This document shows, piece after piece, positions 8,704 through 17,034 of a DNA stretch of 64,000 nt (the stretch's first letter is position 1; each line of letters starts with the position of its first letter). The stretch is from Methylocella silvestris (lineage in GTDB: Bacteria; Pseudomonadota; Alphaproteobacteria; Rhizobiales; Beijerinckiaceae). The translations under genes and the position numbers were made by a program. The DNA lies in the NCBI RefSeq assembly GCF_002891535.1, contig NZ_PDZR01000012.1:1-64000 (forward strand). Direction: 5' to 3'. Under the pieces are notes generated by a model, which was not told the origin of the DNA, made no database searches, and saw nothing but the letters and a program-made list of their open reading frames with translations.

Positions 8704-10554
8704 GTGACCGCGAAAAACGATATCGGACCGACGCAATCGATCGGGAGCGCTCCCTCGGCGGCATCCTATGGCGTCAACGCGCCGCGGGGAGCCGATCTTC
8801 CGGGCTCCGAATCGCTGCGCCCCGGCATGCAGTTGAACGGCGTCTATGAAATCGACGCCCTGCTCGCCCGCGGCGGCATGGGCGAGGTCTATAAGGGCCA
8901 TTCGATCCAGACCGGCGATCTCGTCGCAATCAAGGTCATAAGGGCCGATCTCGCCGAGAATGAAGTGGCGATCGCGCTGTTTCGGAACGAAGCCTCAAAG
9001 CTGCACCGGCTGCACAATGAAGCGATCATCCGCTACTTCGTGTTTTCGGTCGATCCGGCGCTGCAGCGAACCTATCTGGCGATGGAGTTCGTCGAAGGCG
9101 AGCCCCTGTCGCAGATGCTGCGTCGCGCGCCCTTGCCGCCCGAAGCCGTGCGACGCCTCGCCTGCCGCGTCGCGCTCGGCCTTCACGCCGCGCATAAGCG
9201 CGACATCATCCATCGCGACGTCTCGTCCGATAATATCGTCATTCAGAACAATGACGTCGAAGAGGCCAAGATCATCGATTTCGGCATCGCCCGTTCGACG
9301 CAGGCGGGCACGACGCTGATCGACATCGGCTTCGCCGGCAAGCTCAATTATGTCTCGCCGGAACAGCTCGGCCTTTATGGCGGTGACGTCGGCGCGCGCT
9401 CGGACATTTACAGCCTCGGCCTCGTGTTGGTCGAGGCGCTGCGCGGCGCCCCTGTCGACATGGGCGGCACGCAGGTCGAGGTGATCGACAAGCGCAAGAG
9501 CGTGCCGAGCCTCGACGGGGTTGACCCGCGCCTCGCGCCGGTGATCGAGAAGATGCTGCAGCCCGATCCCGCGGCGCGCCAGCAGAGCATGCAGGAGGTC
9601 GCCGAGGATTTCGCGCGGATCGTGATCGAACCGCCGGCCCGCGATCGCGCCGCGCCCGCGCGCGGAGGCGCGTTCCGCAGCCCGGCGCGGGCCGGGGCGC
9701 GTAAGCCCCCGATCACGCTCGTGCTGGCGGCGGGATTGGCGCCCGTGGCGATCGCGCTGATCGCGGCCGCCTATTTTTGGCTCGCCGGTCCCGTGCAAAA
9801 ACGGCCCGAGACGTCGCCGCAGGCGGACGTCGTGCTGCAACCTCCGCCAGAACAGCCGCCTTTGACCGCGCCGCCCGGTTCGCCTCCTGTAACCGAGCCG
9901 GAGGCGCCAAACCCGCCCGCAACGCCGCCCGGCGTCGTCACGCGCGAAAGCGTGCTGCGCTATGTCGAGGGCTACGCGGGGGCGACGTGCTTCAGCATCC
10001 TCTCGGCGGCGGCGACCGCCTCGTCGACGCGAATCGAGGCGATCGGGGCCGAAAGGAGCGCGTTCGACGAACTCAACGCCGCCTTCAGCCGGGCCATGGG
10101 CTTTGAGGCGGATATCAAAGCAATTCTCGTCCCGACCGCGGAATGCGCCGCGCTTGACTTCTACAAGGCGGCGAAGCCTGCCGCGGCGCTCGCCCCACAG
10201 GTGCAGATCGACACGCCATTCCTGCGCGCGGGCCAGGCCCTTACGGGGTCGATCGCGGGAGCCAGGGATCGCAAGGTCGAGGCGCTGCTTATCAGCGACG
10301 ATGGGATGATCCAGAACGTCACCAATGCGCTGCCAACCTCCCGTCCGCGCCCGTTCAGCCTTGCGGTGACGCGGCCGAGAGCGGGCGGGCAGCCGCAAAT
10401 TCTGATGTTTGTCTCGAGCGCCAGTCCGCTGGCCGCGCTGAAACTCGGAAAACCCGGCAAGGCCGCGCAGATTCTTGCCGCGGCGGAGGCGGAGGCGGCC
10501 GGGCGCCAGGAGCAGCTCGGCGTTGCGATGAACTATTTCTACGTGACGGAGTAA
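8704..10554 (+). CDS. ppkA: Membrane Ser/Thr protein kinase, PpkA-like, T6SS-associated
   Basis: 616 residues from a GTG at 8704, chosen because residues upstream of it look non-coding (Arg-rich). Hanks-type kinase domain about 44-300: glycine loop ARGGMGEVYKG (55-65), ATP-binding Lys77 in VAIKVI, catalytic loop HRDVSSDN (170-177), DFG (192-194) and the APE-equivalent SPEQL. The loop Lys two residues after the catalytic Asp of canonical kinases (HRDLKxxN) is Ser here. One membrane helix (about 335-357) is followed by a Pro-rich stretch and a periplasmic C-terminal domain of about 190 residues that I cannot name firmly. In T6SS clusters such kinases phosphorylate TagH/Fha to start assembly, and the periplasmic part is thought to sense the trigger. 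Confidence 0.87.
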   Translation: MTAKNDIGPTQSIGSAPSAASYGVNAPRGADLPGSESLRPGMQLNGVYEIDALLARGGMGEVYKGHSIQTGDLVAIKVIRADLAENEVAIALFRNEASKLHRLHNEAIIRYFVFSVDPALQRTYLAMEFVEGEPLSQMLRRAPLPPEAVRRLACRVALGLHAAHKRDIIHRDVSSDNIVIQNNDVEEAKIIDFGIARSTQAGTTLIDIGFAGKLNYVSPEQLGLYGGDVGARSDIYSLGLVLVEALRGAPVDMGGTQVEVIDKRKSVPSLDGVDPRLAPVIEKMLQPDPAARQQSMQEVAEDFARIVIEPPARDRAAPARGGAFRSPARAGARKPPITLVLAAGLAPVAIALIAAAYFWLAGPVQKRPETSPQADVVLQPPPEQPPLTAPPGSPPVTEPEAPNPPATPPGVVTRESVLRYVEGYAGATCFSILSAAATASSTRIEAIGAERSAFDELNAAFSRAMGFEADIKAILVPTAECAALDFYKAAKPAAALAPQVQIDTPFLRAGQALTGSIAGARDRKVEALLISDDGMIQNVTNALPTSRPRPFSLAVTRPRAGGQPQILMFVSSASPLAALKLGKPGKAAQILAAAEAEAAGRQEQLGVAMNYFYVTE

Positions 10555-10557
10555 GAC

Positions 10558-11063
10558 TTAATGATTGCCGCCGCTGGTGCGGTCGGCCAGGGCCAGGATC
10601 AGCATCGTCAAGGCGAAGATCATCAAGGCGCCGAGCGCCAGCCCCAGCTTCGCGGGCTGAAAGCTTTGGTCGAGCTCCAGCAGGCGCTCGAGAATATTGA
10701 CCGAAGTGATCGCGACGATCGAGCTCAGAAGCTTCTGCTTGAGGCCCGCAAAGCCGATCCGGGTCAATCCTTCCGGCCAGCTCGGATGGTCGGAGACATT
10801 GATCGGGCGCACGAAGTTTTCGAAGGCGAGCAGATGACGATCAGGATGAGATTGGCGGTGAGAGAGAAATCGATCAGGCTCAATATGCCGACAATGACGT
10901 CCGACTGATCCGCGTCCTTCAGATGCGTGACGAAGGCGAAAAGCTTGACGCAGAATTTATATAAAAGCGCGACGAGGCCAATGATCAGGCCGGCGAGAAA
11001 CGGCGCCATCAGCCAGCGGCTTGCGAAGAACAGATTTTCGATGCCGCGTTCGACAGGTTTCAT
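10558..11063 (-). pseudogene. UPF0114 (YqhA-like) membrane protein gene with a frameshift
   Basis: Two overlapping minus-strand frames together give one UPF0114 protein of about 168 residues. The first (start ATG at 11063, with GGAGG upstream) reads MKPVERGIENLFFASRWLMA through FSLTANLILIVICS. The second continues ENFVRPINVSDHPSWPEGL to the stop at 10558. Family members read ICSGFENFV at the join, so one base appears lost near 10820-10835. The rest of both halves is well conserved, so a recent mutation or a sequencing error is likely. The family forms small inner-membrane proteins of unknown function with about four helices. It converges on the kinase gene with only 3 bases between stops. Confidence 0.8.
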
Positions 11064-11167
11064 GGAGCCTCCGCCTGGAGCGGTTCGGATCGGATTGCAG
11101 CTCCGGCGTGATGCCATGGAAAGCGCAAGCGAGGCAACAGGCGCCTTTACGGCCGCGACGGCCTGGC

Positions 11168-12403
11168 TCAGGCCGCCTTCAGCTGCGCCACGCGGATCGG
11201 GATCGGCGGATGCGAGTAGTAGAACATGGCGTAGATCCTGTCCGGCGTCAGCGTCGCCAGATTGTCACGCGACAGACGCGTCAGCGCGTTGATCATATCG
11301 TCCTCGCCGACGATCGCCTTGGCGAAGGCGTCGGCCTGAAACTCGGCGCGGCGCGACAGGAAATTGAGCAGCGGGGCGGCCAGCCGAAGCAGCGGGCCAA
11401 GCGCCGCGGAGACGATCATCAGCACGATCCCCGGATCATCTGGAAGCCCGAACTGGCGGGCGAGGCCGCCGGCCGAGAAGGCCCAATGCAAGACGGCAAA
11501 CATCGCAAAAAGGAGGATCGCCGATTGCGTCAGCCTCTGGCCGATATGGCCGAGCTTGAAATGGCCGAGTTCATGCGCGAGCACCGAAATGATTTCGTCT
11601 TCGGTGTGTTTTTCGAGCAGGGTATCGAAGAAGACGATCCGTTTGACCTTGCCGAAGCCGGTGAAATAGGCGTTGCCATGGCTCGACCGTTTGGAGGCGT
11701 CCATCACATAGAGGCCGTTCGATTTGAAGCCGCAACGCGCCAGCAGCGCTTCGATGCGGCTTTTCATCGGGCCGTCGGGCAGCGGCCGGAAGGCGTTGAA
11801 CAGCGGCGCGATCCACAGCGGATAGATGACGCCGGCGCCGATGGTCAGCAGGACCGCCGCGCCCCAGCCGATCAGCCACCACAGGCGCGGCAGCGCCTCG
11901 ATCAGCCAGAAAAGGCCGAACAGGAGCGGGGCGGCGATGGCGAATTGCAGAGCGAGACCCTTGATCTGGTCCAGCGCGAAAACGCGCGGCGTCGTGCGGT
12001 TGAAGCCGAAAGCCGTCTCGATCTTGAAAGTCTTGATGAGCGCAAAGGGAAGGGCGAACCCGTAGCTGACCGCGCCGATCGCCATCACAAGCGCCACGCT
12101 GCGCACAAGGCCCGGCTCGAACAGCGCCGCCGCGAGCGCGTACAGCGGCGCCAGCAGAACAGTTAGCCAGAGAACGGAGAGGCAGGTGTCGAAAACGGTG
12201 TGGAGCGCCCCGAGCCTGGCGTTCGCCAAGGTATAGTCGGCGGCGCGCTGATGCTCTTCGAGCGTGACGACGGAGCGGAAATCGGCCGGAATGCTGTCTC
12301 GGCTGGCGCGCACCGAGTCGATTTGTCGGCGGCGCAAATAGAGGTCGAGCGCGCCGGAGGCGATGATTGCGGCGATGATCGCTAGGGCGGTGAGGCTCAA
12401 CGA
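11168..12403 (-). CDS. M48 family (Ste24-type) membrane zinc metalloprotease
   Basis: About 411 residues with several membrane helices at the N-terminus and in the middle, and the zinc motif HELGH within VLAHELGHFKLGHIGQRLTQ, plus a downstream EFQADAFA stretch that supplies the third ligand. This is the CAAX-protease-1/Ste24 architecture; bacterial members act in membrane protein quality control. The start is a TTG. I prefer 12403, which has GGAG six bases upstream, over the in-frame TTG at 12418. No ATG is available in frame upstream. The gene lies downstream of irr on the same strand with 170-190 bases between. Confidence 0.93.
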   Translation of the reverse strand, partial: SLSLTALAIIAAIIASGALDLYLRRRQIDSVRASRDSIPADFRSVVTLEEHQRAADYTLANARLGALHTVFDTCLSVLWLTVLLAPLYALAAALFEPGLVRSVALVMAIGAVSYGFALPFALIKTFKIETAFGFNRTTPRVFALDQIKGLALQFAIAAPLLFGLFWLIEALPRLWWLIGWGAAVLLTIGAGVIYPLWIAPLFNAFRPLPDGPMKSRIEALLARCGFKSNGLYVMDASKRSSHGNAYFTGFGKVKRIVFFDTLLEKHTEDEIISVLAHELGHFKLGHIGQRLTQSAILLFAMFAVLHWAFSAGGLARQFGLPDDPGIVLMIVSAALGPLLRLAAPLLNFLSRRAEFQADAFAKAIVGEDDMINALTRLSRDNLATLTPDRIYAMFYYSHPPIPIRVAQLKAA

Positions 12404-12589
12404 CGGCTCCGAACTCAATGCCGGGCGGGGGTTCTCGCCACGCCGACGCTATTGGACCGGCCGGACCGGAGCGATGCGTCGATCAGGGCGCGAAAATCTG
12501 GCGGCGTCGCGTCCGGGAGCAAAAGCCGATCTGCTCGGTCCAAAACGTCTTCGGGTTTGCGGGCGGATGCTCTGGCACCGGGCGCCTTG

Positions 12590-13072
12590 CTAGACGCCCA
12601 AACGATGACGGGCGACGACGGCCGGGCCGCCGTTTTTCGGGCGCAGCCTGACGACCACATCGACTTTCGAGATCTCATAGCCTTCGGGCGCTTCGATGCC
12701 TTCGGCAAATCGCGCGCAGTCGGGGCCGATGTCGCAGACCGCGCCGCTATCCTCGAAGAAAAAGTGCGAGTGATTGCTCGTATTGGTGTCGAAAACCGTT
12801 TTGCCGCCCTCGATCGCAAGGCCGCGCACGAGGCCGACCTGAGCGAACAGATTGAGGACATTATAGACCGTGGCGAGCGAGGCCGGCATCCGGGCGGCCT
12901 GCGCTTCGGACGCGAGCGCGTCCGCTGTCAGGTGTCGATCGCCCTTGCCGAACAACAGCTTCGCCAGCCCGAGCCGCTGCCGTGTCGCCCGCAGACCGTA
13001 ACGCTCCAGCAGAGCGCGGCCCTTGAACGGCTCGCCGGCGTGATGGAACTCGGTGCCCTTGGACTCATACAT
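12590..13072 (-). CDS. irr: Irr, Fur-family iron-responsive regulator
   Basis: 160 residues. N-terminal winged helix (about 20-85) with LRATRQRLGLAKLLFG and PASLATVYNVLNLF, the DNA-recognition helix of Fur-family proteins. The C-terminal dimer domain contains NHSHFFFED, which aligns with the His-rich haem and metal region of Irr rather than the HHDH of Fur. In Rhizobiales Irr is a global regulator that represses or activates iron and haem genes when iron is low and is degraded or inactivated upon haem binding. An ICE-like box (13150-13165) lies about 80 bases before the start, pointing to autoregulation. The promoter region also holds TTGTGT-17-TTCAAT on the minus strand. Confidence 0.9.
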   Translation of the reverse strand: MYESKGTEFHHAGEPFKGRALLERYGLRATRQRLGLAKLLFGKGDRHLTADALASEAQAARMPASLATVYNVLNLFAQVGLVRGLAIEGGKTVFDTNTSNHSHFFFEDSGAVCDIGPDCARFAEGIEAPEGYEISKVDVVVRLRPKNGGPAVVARHRLGV

Positions 13073-13149
13073 GAACGGACGCGCTTTCCCAGAATTCGTC
13101 TCGTCACATTGAATGCAATTTTTGCGTAAGACACAATCGAAAAGATGAT

Positions 13150-13165
13150 GTTTAGAGCAATTCTA
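13150..13165 (-). promoter_or_regulatory. ICE-like box upstream of irr
   Basis: TTTAGAGCAATTCTAA is an interrupted palindrome (TTAGA-gcaat-TCTAA) matching the iron control element bound by Irr in rhizobia. It sits about 78 bases upstream of the irr start, just upstream of a possible -35 (TTGTGT on the minus strand). Confidence 0.6.
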
Positions 13166-13230
13166 ACGGAATGTTCAACGCGACTGTCTTTGGCGCAGCC
13201 TTATTGTGCGGTGAGGTTGAAAGGGCATAA

Positions 13231-13299
13231 GACCGCTCTGCCGACAAGCGGTCGGATTTCACCAATATATTGTCCGACCGAATGAATTGATCCGGTCGG
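13231..13299 (-). terminator. Two hairpins downstream of the phasin gene
   Basis: Two perfect 7-bp stems follow the phasin stop in its direction of transcription. CCGACCG/CGGTCGG (13274-13280 with 13293-13299) has a 12-base loop, and GACCGCT/AGCGGTC (13231-13237 with 13247-13253) has a 9-base loop followed on the minus strand by TTATGCCCTTT. No clean U tract is present, so a termination or mRNA-end role is only likely. Confidence 0.35.
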
Positions 13300-13336
13300 C
13301 GCTTTGGCGAATCGGCCAGCTGGACTGGTCGCGAGG

Positions 13337-13693
13337 CTACTTCTTAGCGACGGAGTTGAAGGCCGCCTGCGCCGACTCGCCGAGCTCCTTGGCCTGGGAC
13401 TGGATTGCCTGAAGCTGGGATTTGGCGAATTCGGTCTGCAGCGCGAAGACTTCCTGAACGTCTTTGGCGTGGAGCAGCTTCTGCGCCAGATCGAAAGCGG
13501 CGTTGACGTTGCTTTCCGCAAACGACATGGCCTTGGTCACGGCTTCCTTGGCGCTCGAGGGAAGCGCCTCGGCCGAGCCCGTCGCTTTTTGAGCCGCGCC
13601 GATAAAACCCAAAAACGCTTCGCGCGCTTGTTCGAAGTTCTTTTCCGCAAGGTCGCGAATCTGAGTGGGGATTTGCTGCGGTATGTCGATCAT
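13337..13693 (-). CDS. Phasin family protein
   Basis: 118 residues, mostly amphipathic helix, beginning MIDIPQQIPTQIRDLAEKNF. It has the phasin-2 pattern (QAREAFLGFIGAAQKAT, AFDLAQKLLHAKDVQEVFALQ, FAKSQLQAIQSQAKELGESA). Phasins coat polyhydroxybutyrate granules. The ATG at 13693 is preceded by AAGGAG at ideal spacing; an earlier ATG at 13759 lacks one. No PHB synthase is in the window, so the gene stands apart. It is divergent from the PRC-barrel gene. Confidence 0.9.
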   Translation of the reverse strand: MIDIPQQIPTQIRDLAEKNFEQAREAFLGFIGAAQKATGSAEALPSSAKEAVTKAMSFAESNVNAAFDLAQKLLHAKDVQEVFALQTEFAKSQLQAIQSQAKELGESAQAAFNSVAKK

Positions 13694-14009
13694 GGCGTTC
13701 TCCTTCAGCTGAAAATCTGGTCGATCCGAGGTTGAGAGACGGCTTTTGGCGCGATGCATGTCTTGGGCGTTATGAACGGGGCGGGAGATTTGGCGATTGG
13801 CGCATTGTTGCCAACTCCAGGTTCAGCGCCCCAAGTTCACAGCATTGGGGACGAAGCGGCCTGATCTTTCCAGAATTTAGCCGTTTGCGCCACCCCCTTG
13901 GGGTCGTAGTCGCAAACTGTGACGTTTCAGCTGCGGCCGCCGCAAACATCTCGCTTTCGCGCCCGTGGCGCGTTACATCGATGTCAGCCGCTTTCGAAAG
14001 GATTTCGCC
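13694..14009. other. Intergenic region between divergent phasin and PRC-barrel genes
   Basis: About 316 bases with promoters for both directions expected. I see no RNA gene and no convincing operator; the short frames here lack coding character. Confidence 0.5.
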
Positions 14010-14786
14010 ATGTTGTTCGTCGCATCGGTGCTGAAGGGATTTGCCGTCGCGGCGAGCGACGGAAAGATCGGAACCGTCGATGATTTTCTGTTCGACGACG
14101 AGAGCTGGAAGGTCCGCTGGCTGGTAGTCGACACGGGTGGTTGGCTAAGCGGGCGCAGGGTCCTCGTCCATCCCTCCGCGCTGGGCGAGCCTGATCCCGC
14201 GCGGCGCGTGCTGCCCGTGCTGCTGACGAAGGCGCAGATCGAAGCCGGGCCGGACCTTGCCGAGCACCAGCCGCTGTCGCGGCAGATGGAATCGCATCTT
14301 TACGATTATTACGGCTGGGATCCGTCATGGGGGGTCAGCTATTTCGGCGTTGGCGCGATCGCCCAGCCGTTATCGTTGCCGCCGCTGGAGGGCGAGGCCG
14401 ACGCCGCCGACGCCGCCGAGAACGCCGCGCATCCCGGCGAGCAGGATCCGCATCTGCGCAGCGCCGCGGAAATCAATGGCTATCACATTGAGGCAAGCGA
14501 CGGCGAAATCGGCCATCTCGAAAGTCTTGTGCTCGACAACGCCAATTGGGACATTCGCTATCTCGGCATCGCCACGAGCAATTGGTGGGGCGGCCAGCAC
14601 GTCCTTATCGCTCCCTTCGCAGTCAAGGAGATCGACTGGGCTGACCGGCGCATTGCGATCGACATCACCCGCGTGCAAGTGAAGTCGAGCCCGCCATGCG
14701 ATTCGATCGAGATGGTCGACGAGGCCTATGAGCGGATGCTCCACGGGCATTATGGCTGGCCGGGCTACTGGTATTATCCGAATTAG
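14010..14786 (+). CDS. Protein with two PRC-barrel domains
   Basis: 258 residues. The ATG at 14010 follows GAAAGGA. Two PRC-barrel units are visible: about 6-85 ([26 protein letters not shown], then [11 protein letters not shown]) and about 155-235 ([26 protein letters not shown], then [14 protein letters not shown]). The two share the pattern xxDGxIGxxxxxxxDxxxWxxRYL. An aromatic, Tyr/Trp-rich tail ends in [12 protein letters not shown]-barrels serve as small adaptor folds in photosynthetic reaction centre H, RimM and many stress-related soluble proteins. Function here is unknown; no partner gene is adjacent. Confidence 0.85.
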   Translation: MLFVASVLKGFAVAASDGKIGTVDDFLFDDESWKVRWLVVDTGGWLSGRRVLVHPSALGEPDPARRVLPVLLTKAQIEAGPDLAEHQPLSRQMESHLYDYYGWDPSWGVSYFGVGAIAQPLSLPPLEGEADAADAAENAAHPGEQDPHLRSAAEINGYHIEASDGEIGHLESLVLDNANWDIRYLGIATSNWWGGQHVLIAPFAVKEIDWADRRIAIDITRVQVKSSPPCDSIEMVDEAYERMLHGHYGWPGYWYYPN

Positions 14787-15286
14787 CGCGGCCGGAGCGT
14801 CAAGCACCCGCCGCGCGCGCCCGCCTCGCGCAAATACCTGATTGTTTTTAGAAGATCTTCGAACTTTCTGCATTGCAGCAGGAGTTGTCTGTCCGGCAGC
14901 GGGCCGCGGCTAGAATAGCGCCACGGCGATGCTGTGGAACACTGCGTCAATTTCCATTCTTCTTCTGTGATATTCGCGCGCACTTTGTGCGGCGCGAAGA
15001 AACAGTTGCGCAAATGTCGCACCTAGCTCTCCTTCAACTTGGCGCATGCGAGATCGCGTTGACAGGGCGGGACACGAAATGTACCGATGATTTCAGGCTC
15101 CTACGTATTTCTTCTTGTGTTTATACGTGGAGCAGAACGGTTTAGCAGTAATAAAGCGGGAGAGGTCGCCTTCCTGCAACAGCCTGAAAATACAAACAAA
15201 AAATTAAACGGCGTTGCTTGCAAATCGATCAATAAGAAAATAGGCGACTCTTTATTTAAACTAGCAAACAACGGATGGGGAGAGTA
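14787..15286 (+). promoter_or_regulatory. 500-base leader and promoter region of the porin gene
   Basis: The region becomes AT-rich towards the porin, unlike its surroundings. A perfect -35 TTGACA (15059-15064) is followed after 17 bases by TACCGA (15082-15087) as a weak -10, which would give a leader of nearly 200 bases. Inside that leader lies an inverted repeat ACGTAT/ATACGT (15103-15108 with 15123-15128). Further upstream a strong hairpin TTCGCGC-GCAC-TTT-GTGC-g-GCGCGAA occupies 14973-14998, and GAAGATCTTC at 14851-14860 is a perfect palindrome. No protein-coding gene is evident. Confidence 0.4.
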
Positions 15287-16861
15287 ATGGCTAACCGCAA
15301 TGGAAGATCCAGGAGTCGCCGAAGCGGCGCCTATATGGCTATGGCCGGCCTGATGGCCTCTGTTTTCGTCGGTTCGGTCGCCGCGCGCGCCGATACGACA
15401 GATGAATTGCTCGATCAGCTCAAGGCCAAGGGCGTCCTGACCAAGAGCGAATATTCCAAGCTGAAGCAGCGTCACGCCGCCGAAGTCTCGAAGCCCGGCC
15501 CGCATAGCGCGGCGCCTGTCGGCAACGGCCGCTACCTGACCGCGCTCGACAAGGGCGTCGGCTTCCGTATTCCCGGCCAGCAGATCGTCACCAAGGACAA
15601 TGGCGTTGTCTCCGTCGGCGACGTCGACGTGAAGCTCACCGGCGCGCTGATCTTCTTCGGGGCTGAGCAGTTCAAGAATAACGTCACCGGCACCGCGATC
15701 GCTGGCGGCGTGACGGGCGGCCTCGCTGGCGGCAGCACGGTCAACAATTCCAACGCCATTCGTTCGGGCCTGTTGCCGAGCAACGTGGTCCTCAGCCTTG
15801 CGACCAACCAGATGGGTTGGGATCTCGGCTTCACCGTCGGCGCTTATTTCGGCGGCAACAACGTCAACGTCGGAAGCGATCCCAGAAATGCGAACGCGGG
15901 CGGTTCGGCCTTTGCGCTCGGCACCCCGGGCATCGACCTTCGTCAGGTTTTCGGCACGATCGGAACGCCTGAGCTTGGCAGCCTGAAAATCGGCCGCGAC
16001 CTTGGCCTGTTCGGCGGCCAGGCGATCCTGAACGACTTCACCCTGTTCGGGGTTGGCACTGCGGCCGGCAACGCCGCCCCCGGCAATACGGCGCTCGGGC
16101 GCATCGGCCTTGGCTATGTCTATGCCGACTGGATTCCGCAGATCACCTATACGACGCCCGGGTGGAACGGCTTCACCGCCTCGGTCGGAATGTTCTCCCC
16201 GCTCGCCGCCACGGATATTTTCACCGGCGGCGCCACGAGCGGCGTGATGACCGCGCATGACCAGCCGCAATTCCAGGGCCAGATCAAATACGTCGGTCAA
16301 CTCGCGCCCGACTTCAAGCTGACGGCGTGGGTCGACGGGATCACCCAGTTGCAGCGCGCCGAAACCGGCGATTCCGTCACCGCCTTTATCAGCCCCGGAT
16401 CTCAGACCAGATCGTCCGGCGTCGACGGCGGCGCCCGCGTCGACTGGAATGGTTTCAGCGTCGTCGGCTACGGCTACTGGGGCAGCGCGCTCGGCACCAC
16501 TGGTCTCTTCTGGCAAGCCCTCAGCCCGAATGGCCAGGCTCGCAACTCGTCCGGCTGGTACGCCGAGGCGGAATACACCTTCGGCGGCCCGTACTTCCCG
16601 TCCTTCCTGGCCGACCGGTTTACCATCGGCGGCAGCTACGGCCAGAGCTTCCTCCAGGCGAACAGCTTCGACTGGTCGACAGGCGCGGGCTATGTTCCCT
16701 TCCTCCTGCATAGCAATCAGTCAGCGATCGGTTTTGTCCGCTACAAGATGACCGATTGGGTGGCGTTCCAGTTCGAGTTCATCAACTCGACGTCCATCAA
16801 CCAGTCCGGCGGCGCCTACAGAACAAACGCCGTCGTCGGTGGAACGACCTTCTTCTTCTAA
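15287..16861 (+). CDS. Outer-membrane porin
   Basis: 524 residues. Signal peptide to about residue 38 (MAMAGLMASVFVGSVAARAD), then a short helical segment TTDELLDQLKAKGVLTKSEYSKLKQ found at the N-terminus of many Beijerinckiaceae and Burkholderia-type porins, then a beta-rich domain with alternating aromatic residues and a C-terminal strand ending in FFF, the signal for outer-membrane insertion. The ATG at 15287 has GGGGAGAG just upstream; a GTG at 15275 is less likely. It would form a 16-strand-type diffusion channel. Its AT-rich long leader and strong terminator suggest high, regulated expression. Substrate cannot be told. Confidence 0.88.
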   Translation: MANRNGRSRSRRSGAYMAMAGLMASVFVGSVAARADTTDELLDQLKAKGVLTKSEYSKLKQRHAAEVSKPGPHSAAPVGNGRYLTALDKGVGFRIPGQQIVTKDNGVVSVGDVDVKLTGALIFFGAEQFKNNVTGTAIAGGVTGGLAGGSTVNNSNAIRSGLLPSNVVLSLATNQMGWDLGFTVGAYFGGNNVNVGSDPRNANAGGSAFALGTPGIDLRQVFGTIGTPELGSLKIGRDLGLFGGQAILNDFTLFGVGTAAGNAAPGNTALGRIGLGYVYADWIPQITYTTPGWNGFTASVGMFSPLAATDIFTGGATSGVMTAHDQPQFQGQIKYVGQLAPDFKLTAWVDGITQLQRAETGDSVTAFISPGSQTRSSGVDGGARVDWNGFSVVGYGYWGSALGTTGLFWQALSPNGQARNSSGWYAEAEYTFGGPYFPSFLADRFTIGGSYGQSFLQANSFDWSTGAGYVPFLLHSNQSAIGFVRYKMTDWVAFQFEFINSTSINQSGGAYRTNAVVGGTTFFF

Positions 16862-16889
16862 GCTTCTGCCTCGAAGCCCAGCCAAAAAC

Positions 16890-16926
16890 ACGCCGCCCCG
16901 TCTCAGACGCGGGCGGCGTTTTCTTT
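16890..16926 (+). terminator. Rho-independent terminator of the porin gene
   Basis: CGCCGCCC and GGGCGGCG (16891-16898 with 16911-16918) form a perfect 8-bp GC stem, extendable by one A-T pair at the base, with a 12-base loop, followed by TTTTCTTTT. It lies 30 bases after the porin stop. Confidence 0.85.
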
Positions 16927-16949
16927 TGCGAAATTGTCGGGGGGATAAC

Positions 16950-16985
16950 AAAAAGGGCCGACCGGTTTCCCGATCGGCCCTTTTG
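16950..16985. terminator. Bidirectional terminator between porin and aldehyde dehydrogenase
   Basis: AAAAGGGCCGA pairs with TCGGCCCTTTT around an inner CGG/CCG stem (16951-16984). The A tract on one side and T tract on the other allow termination in both directions; it serves the aldehyde dehydrogenase on the minus strand and backs up the porin terminator. Confidence 0.8.
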
Positions 16986-17034
16986 CGTCCGGCGATTCGG
17001 CGCCGCTCCGGGGAAATTCCGGAGCGGCGAAAGA

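Noticed and set aside
10810-10835. Programmed -1 frameshift in the UPF0114 gene
   Set aside because: Only a single AAAA run and no X-XXY-YYZ heptamer; simple base loss explains it better.
12415-12589. Tail of a minus-strand frame downstream of irr with coding-like residues
   Set aside because: No start codon with a ribosome site within the irr-free part; the rest overlaps irr in another frame.
14845-14866. Second ICE-like box (TTTAGAAGATCTTCGAA)
   Set aside because: Right half does not match TTCTAAA and the site is over 400 bases from the porin start; only the inner palindrome is noted.
15101-16711. 536-codon open frame antisense to the porin
   Set aside because: No family resemblance, and the porin on the plus strand has a signal peptide, RBS and terminator.
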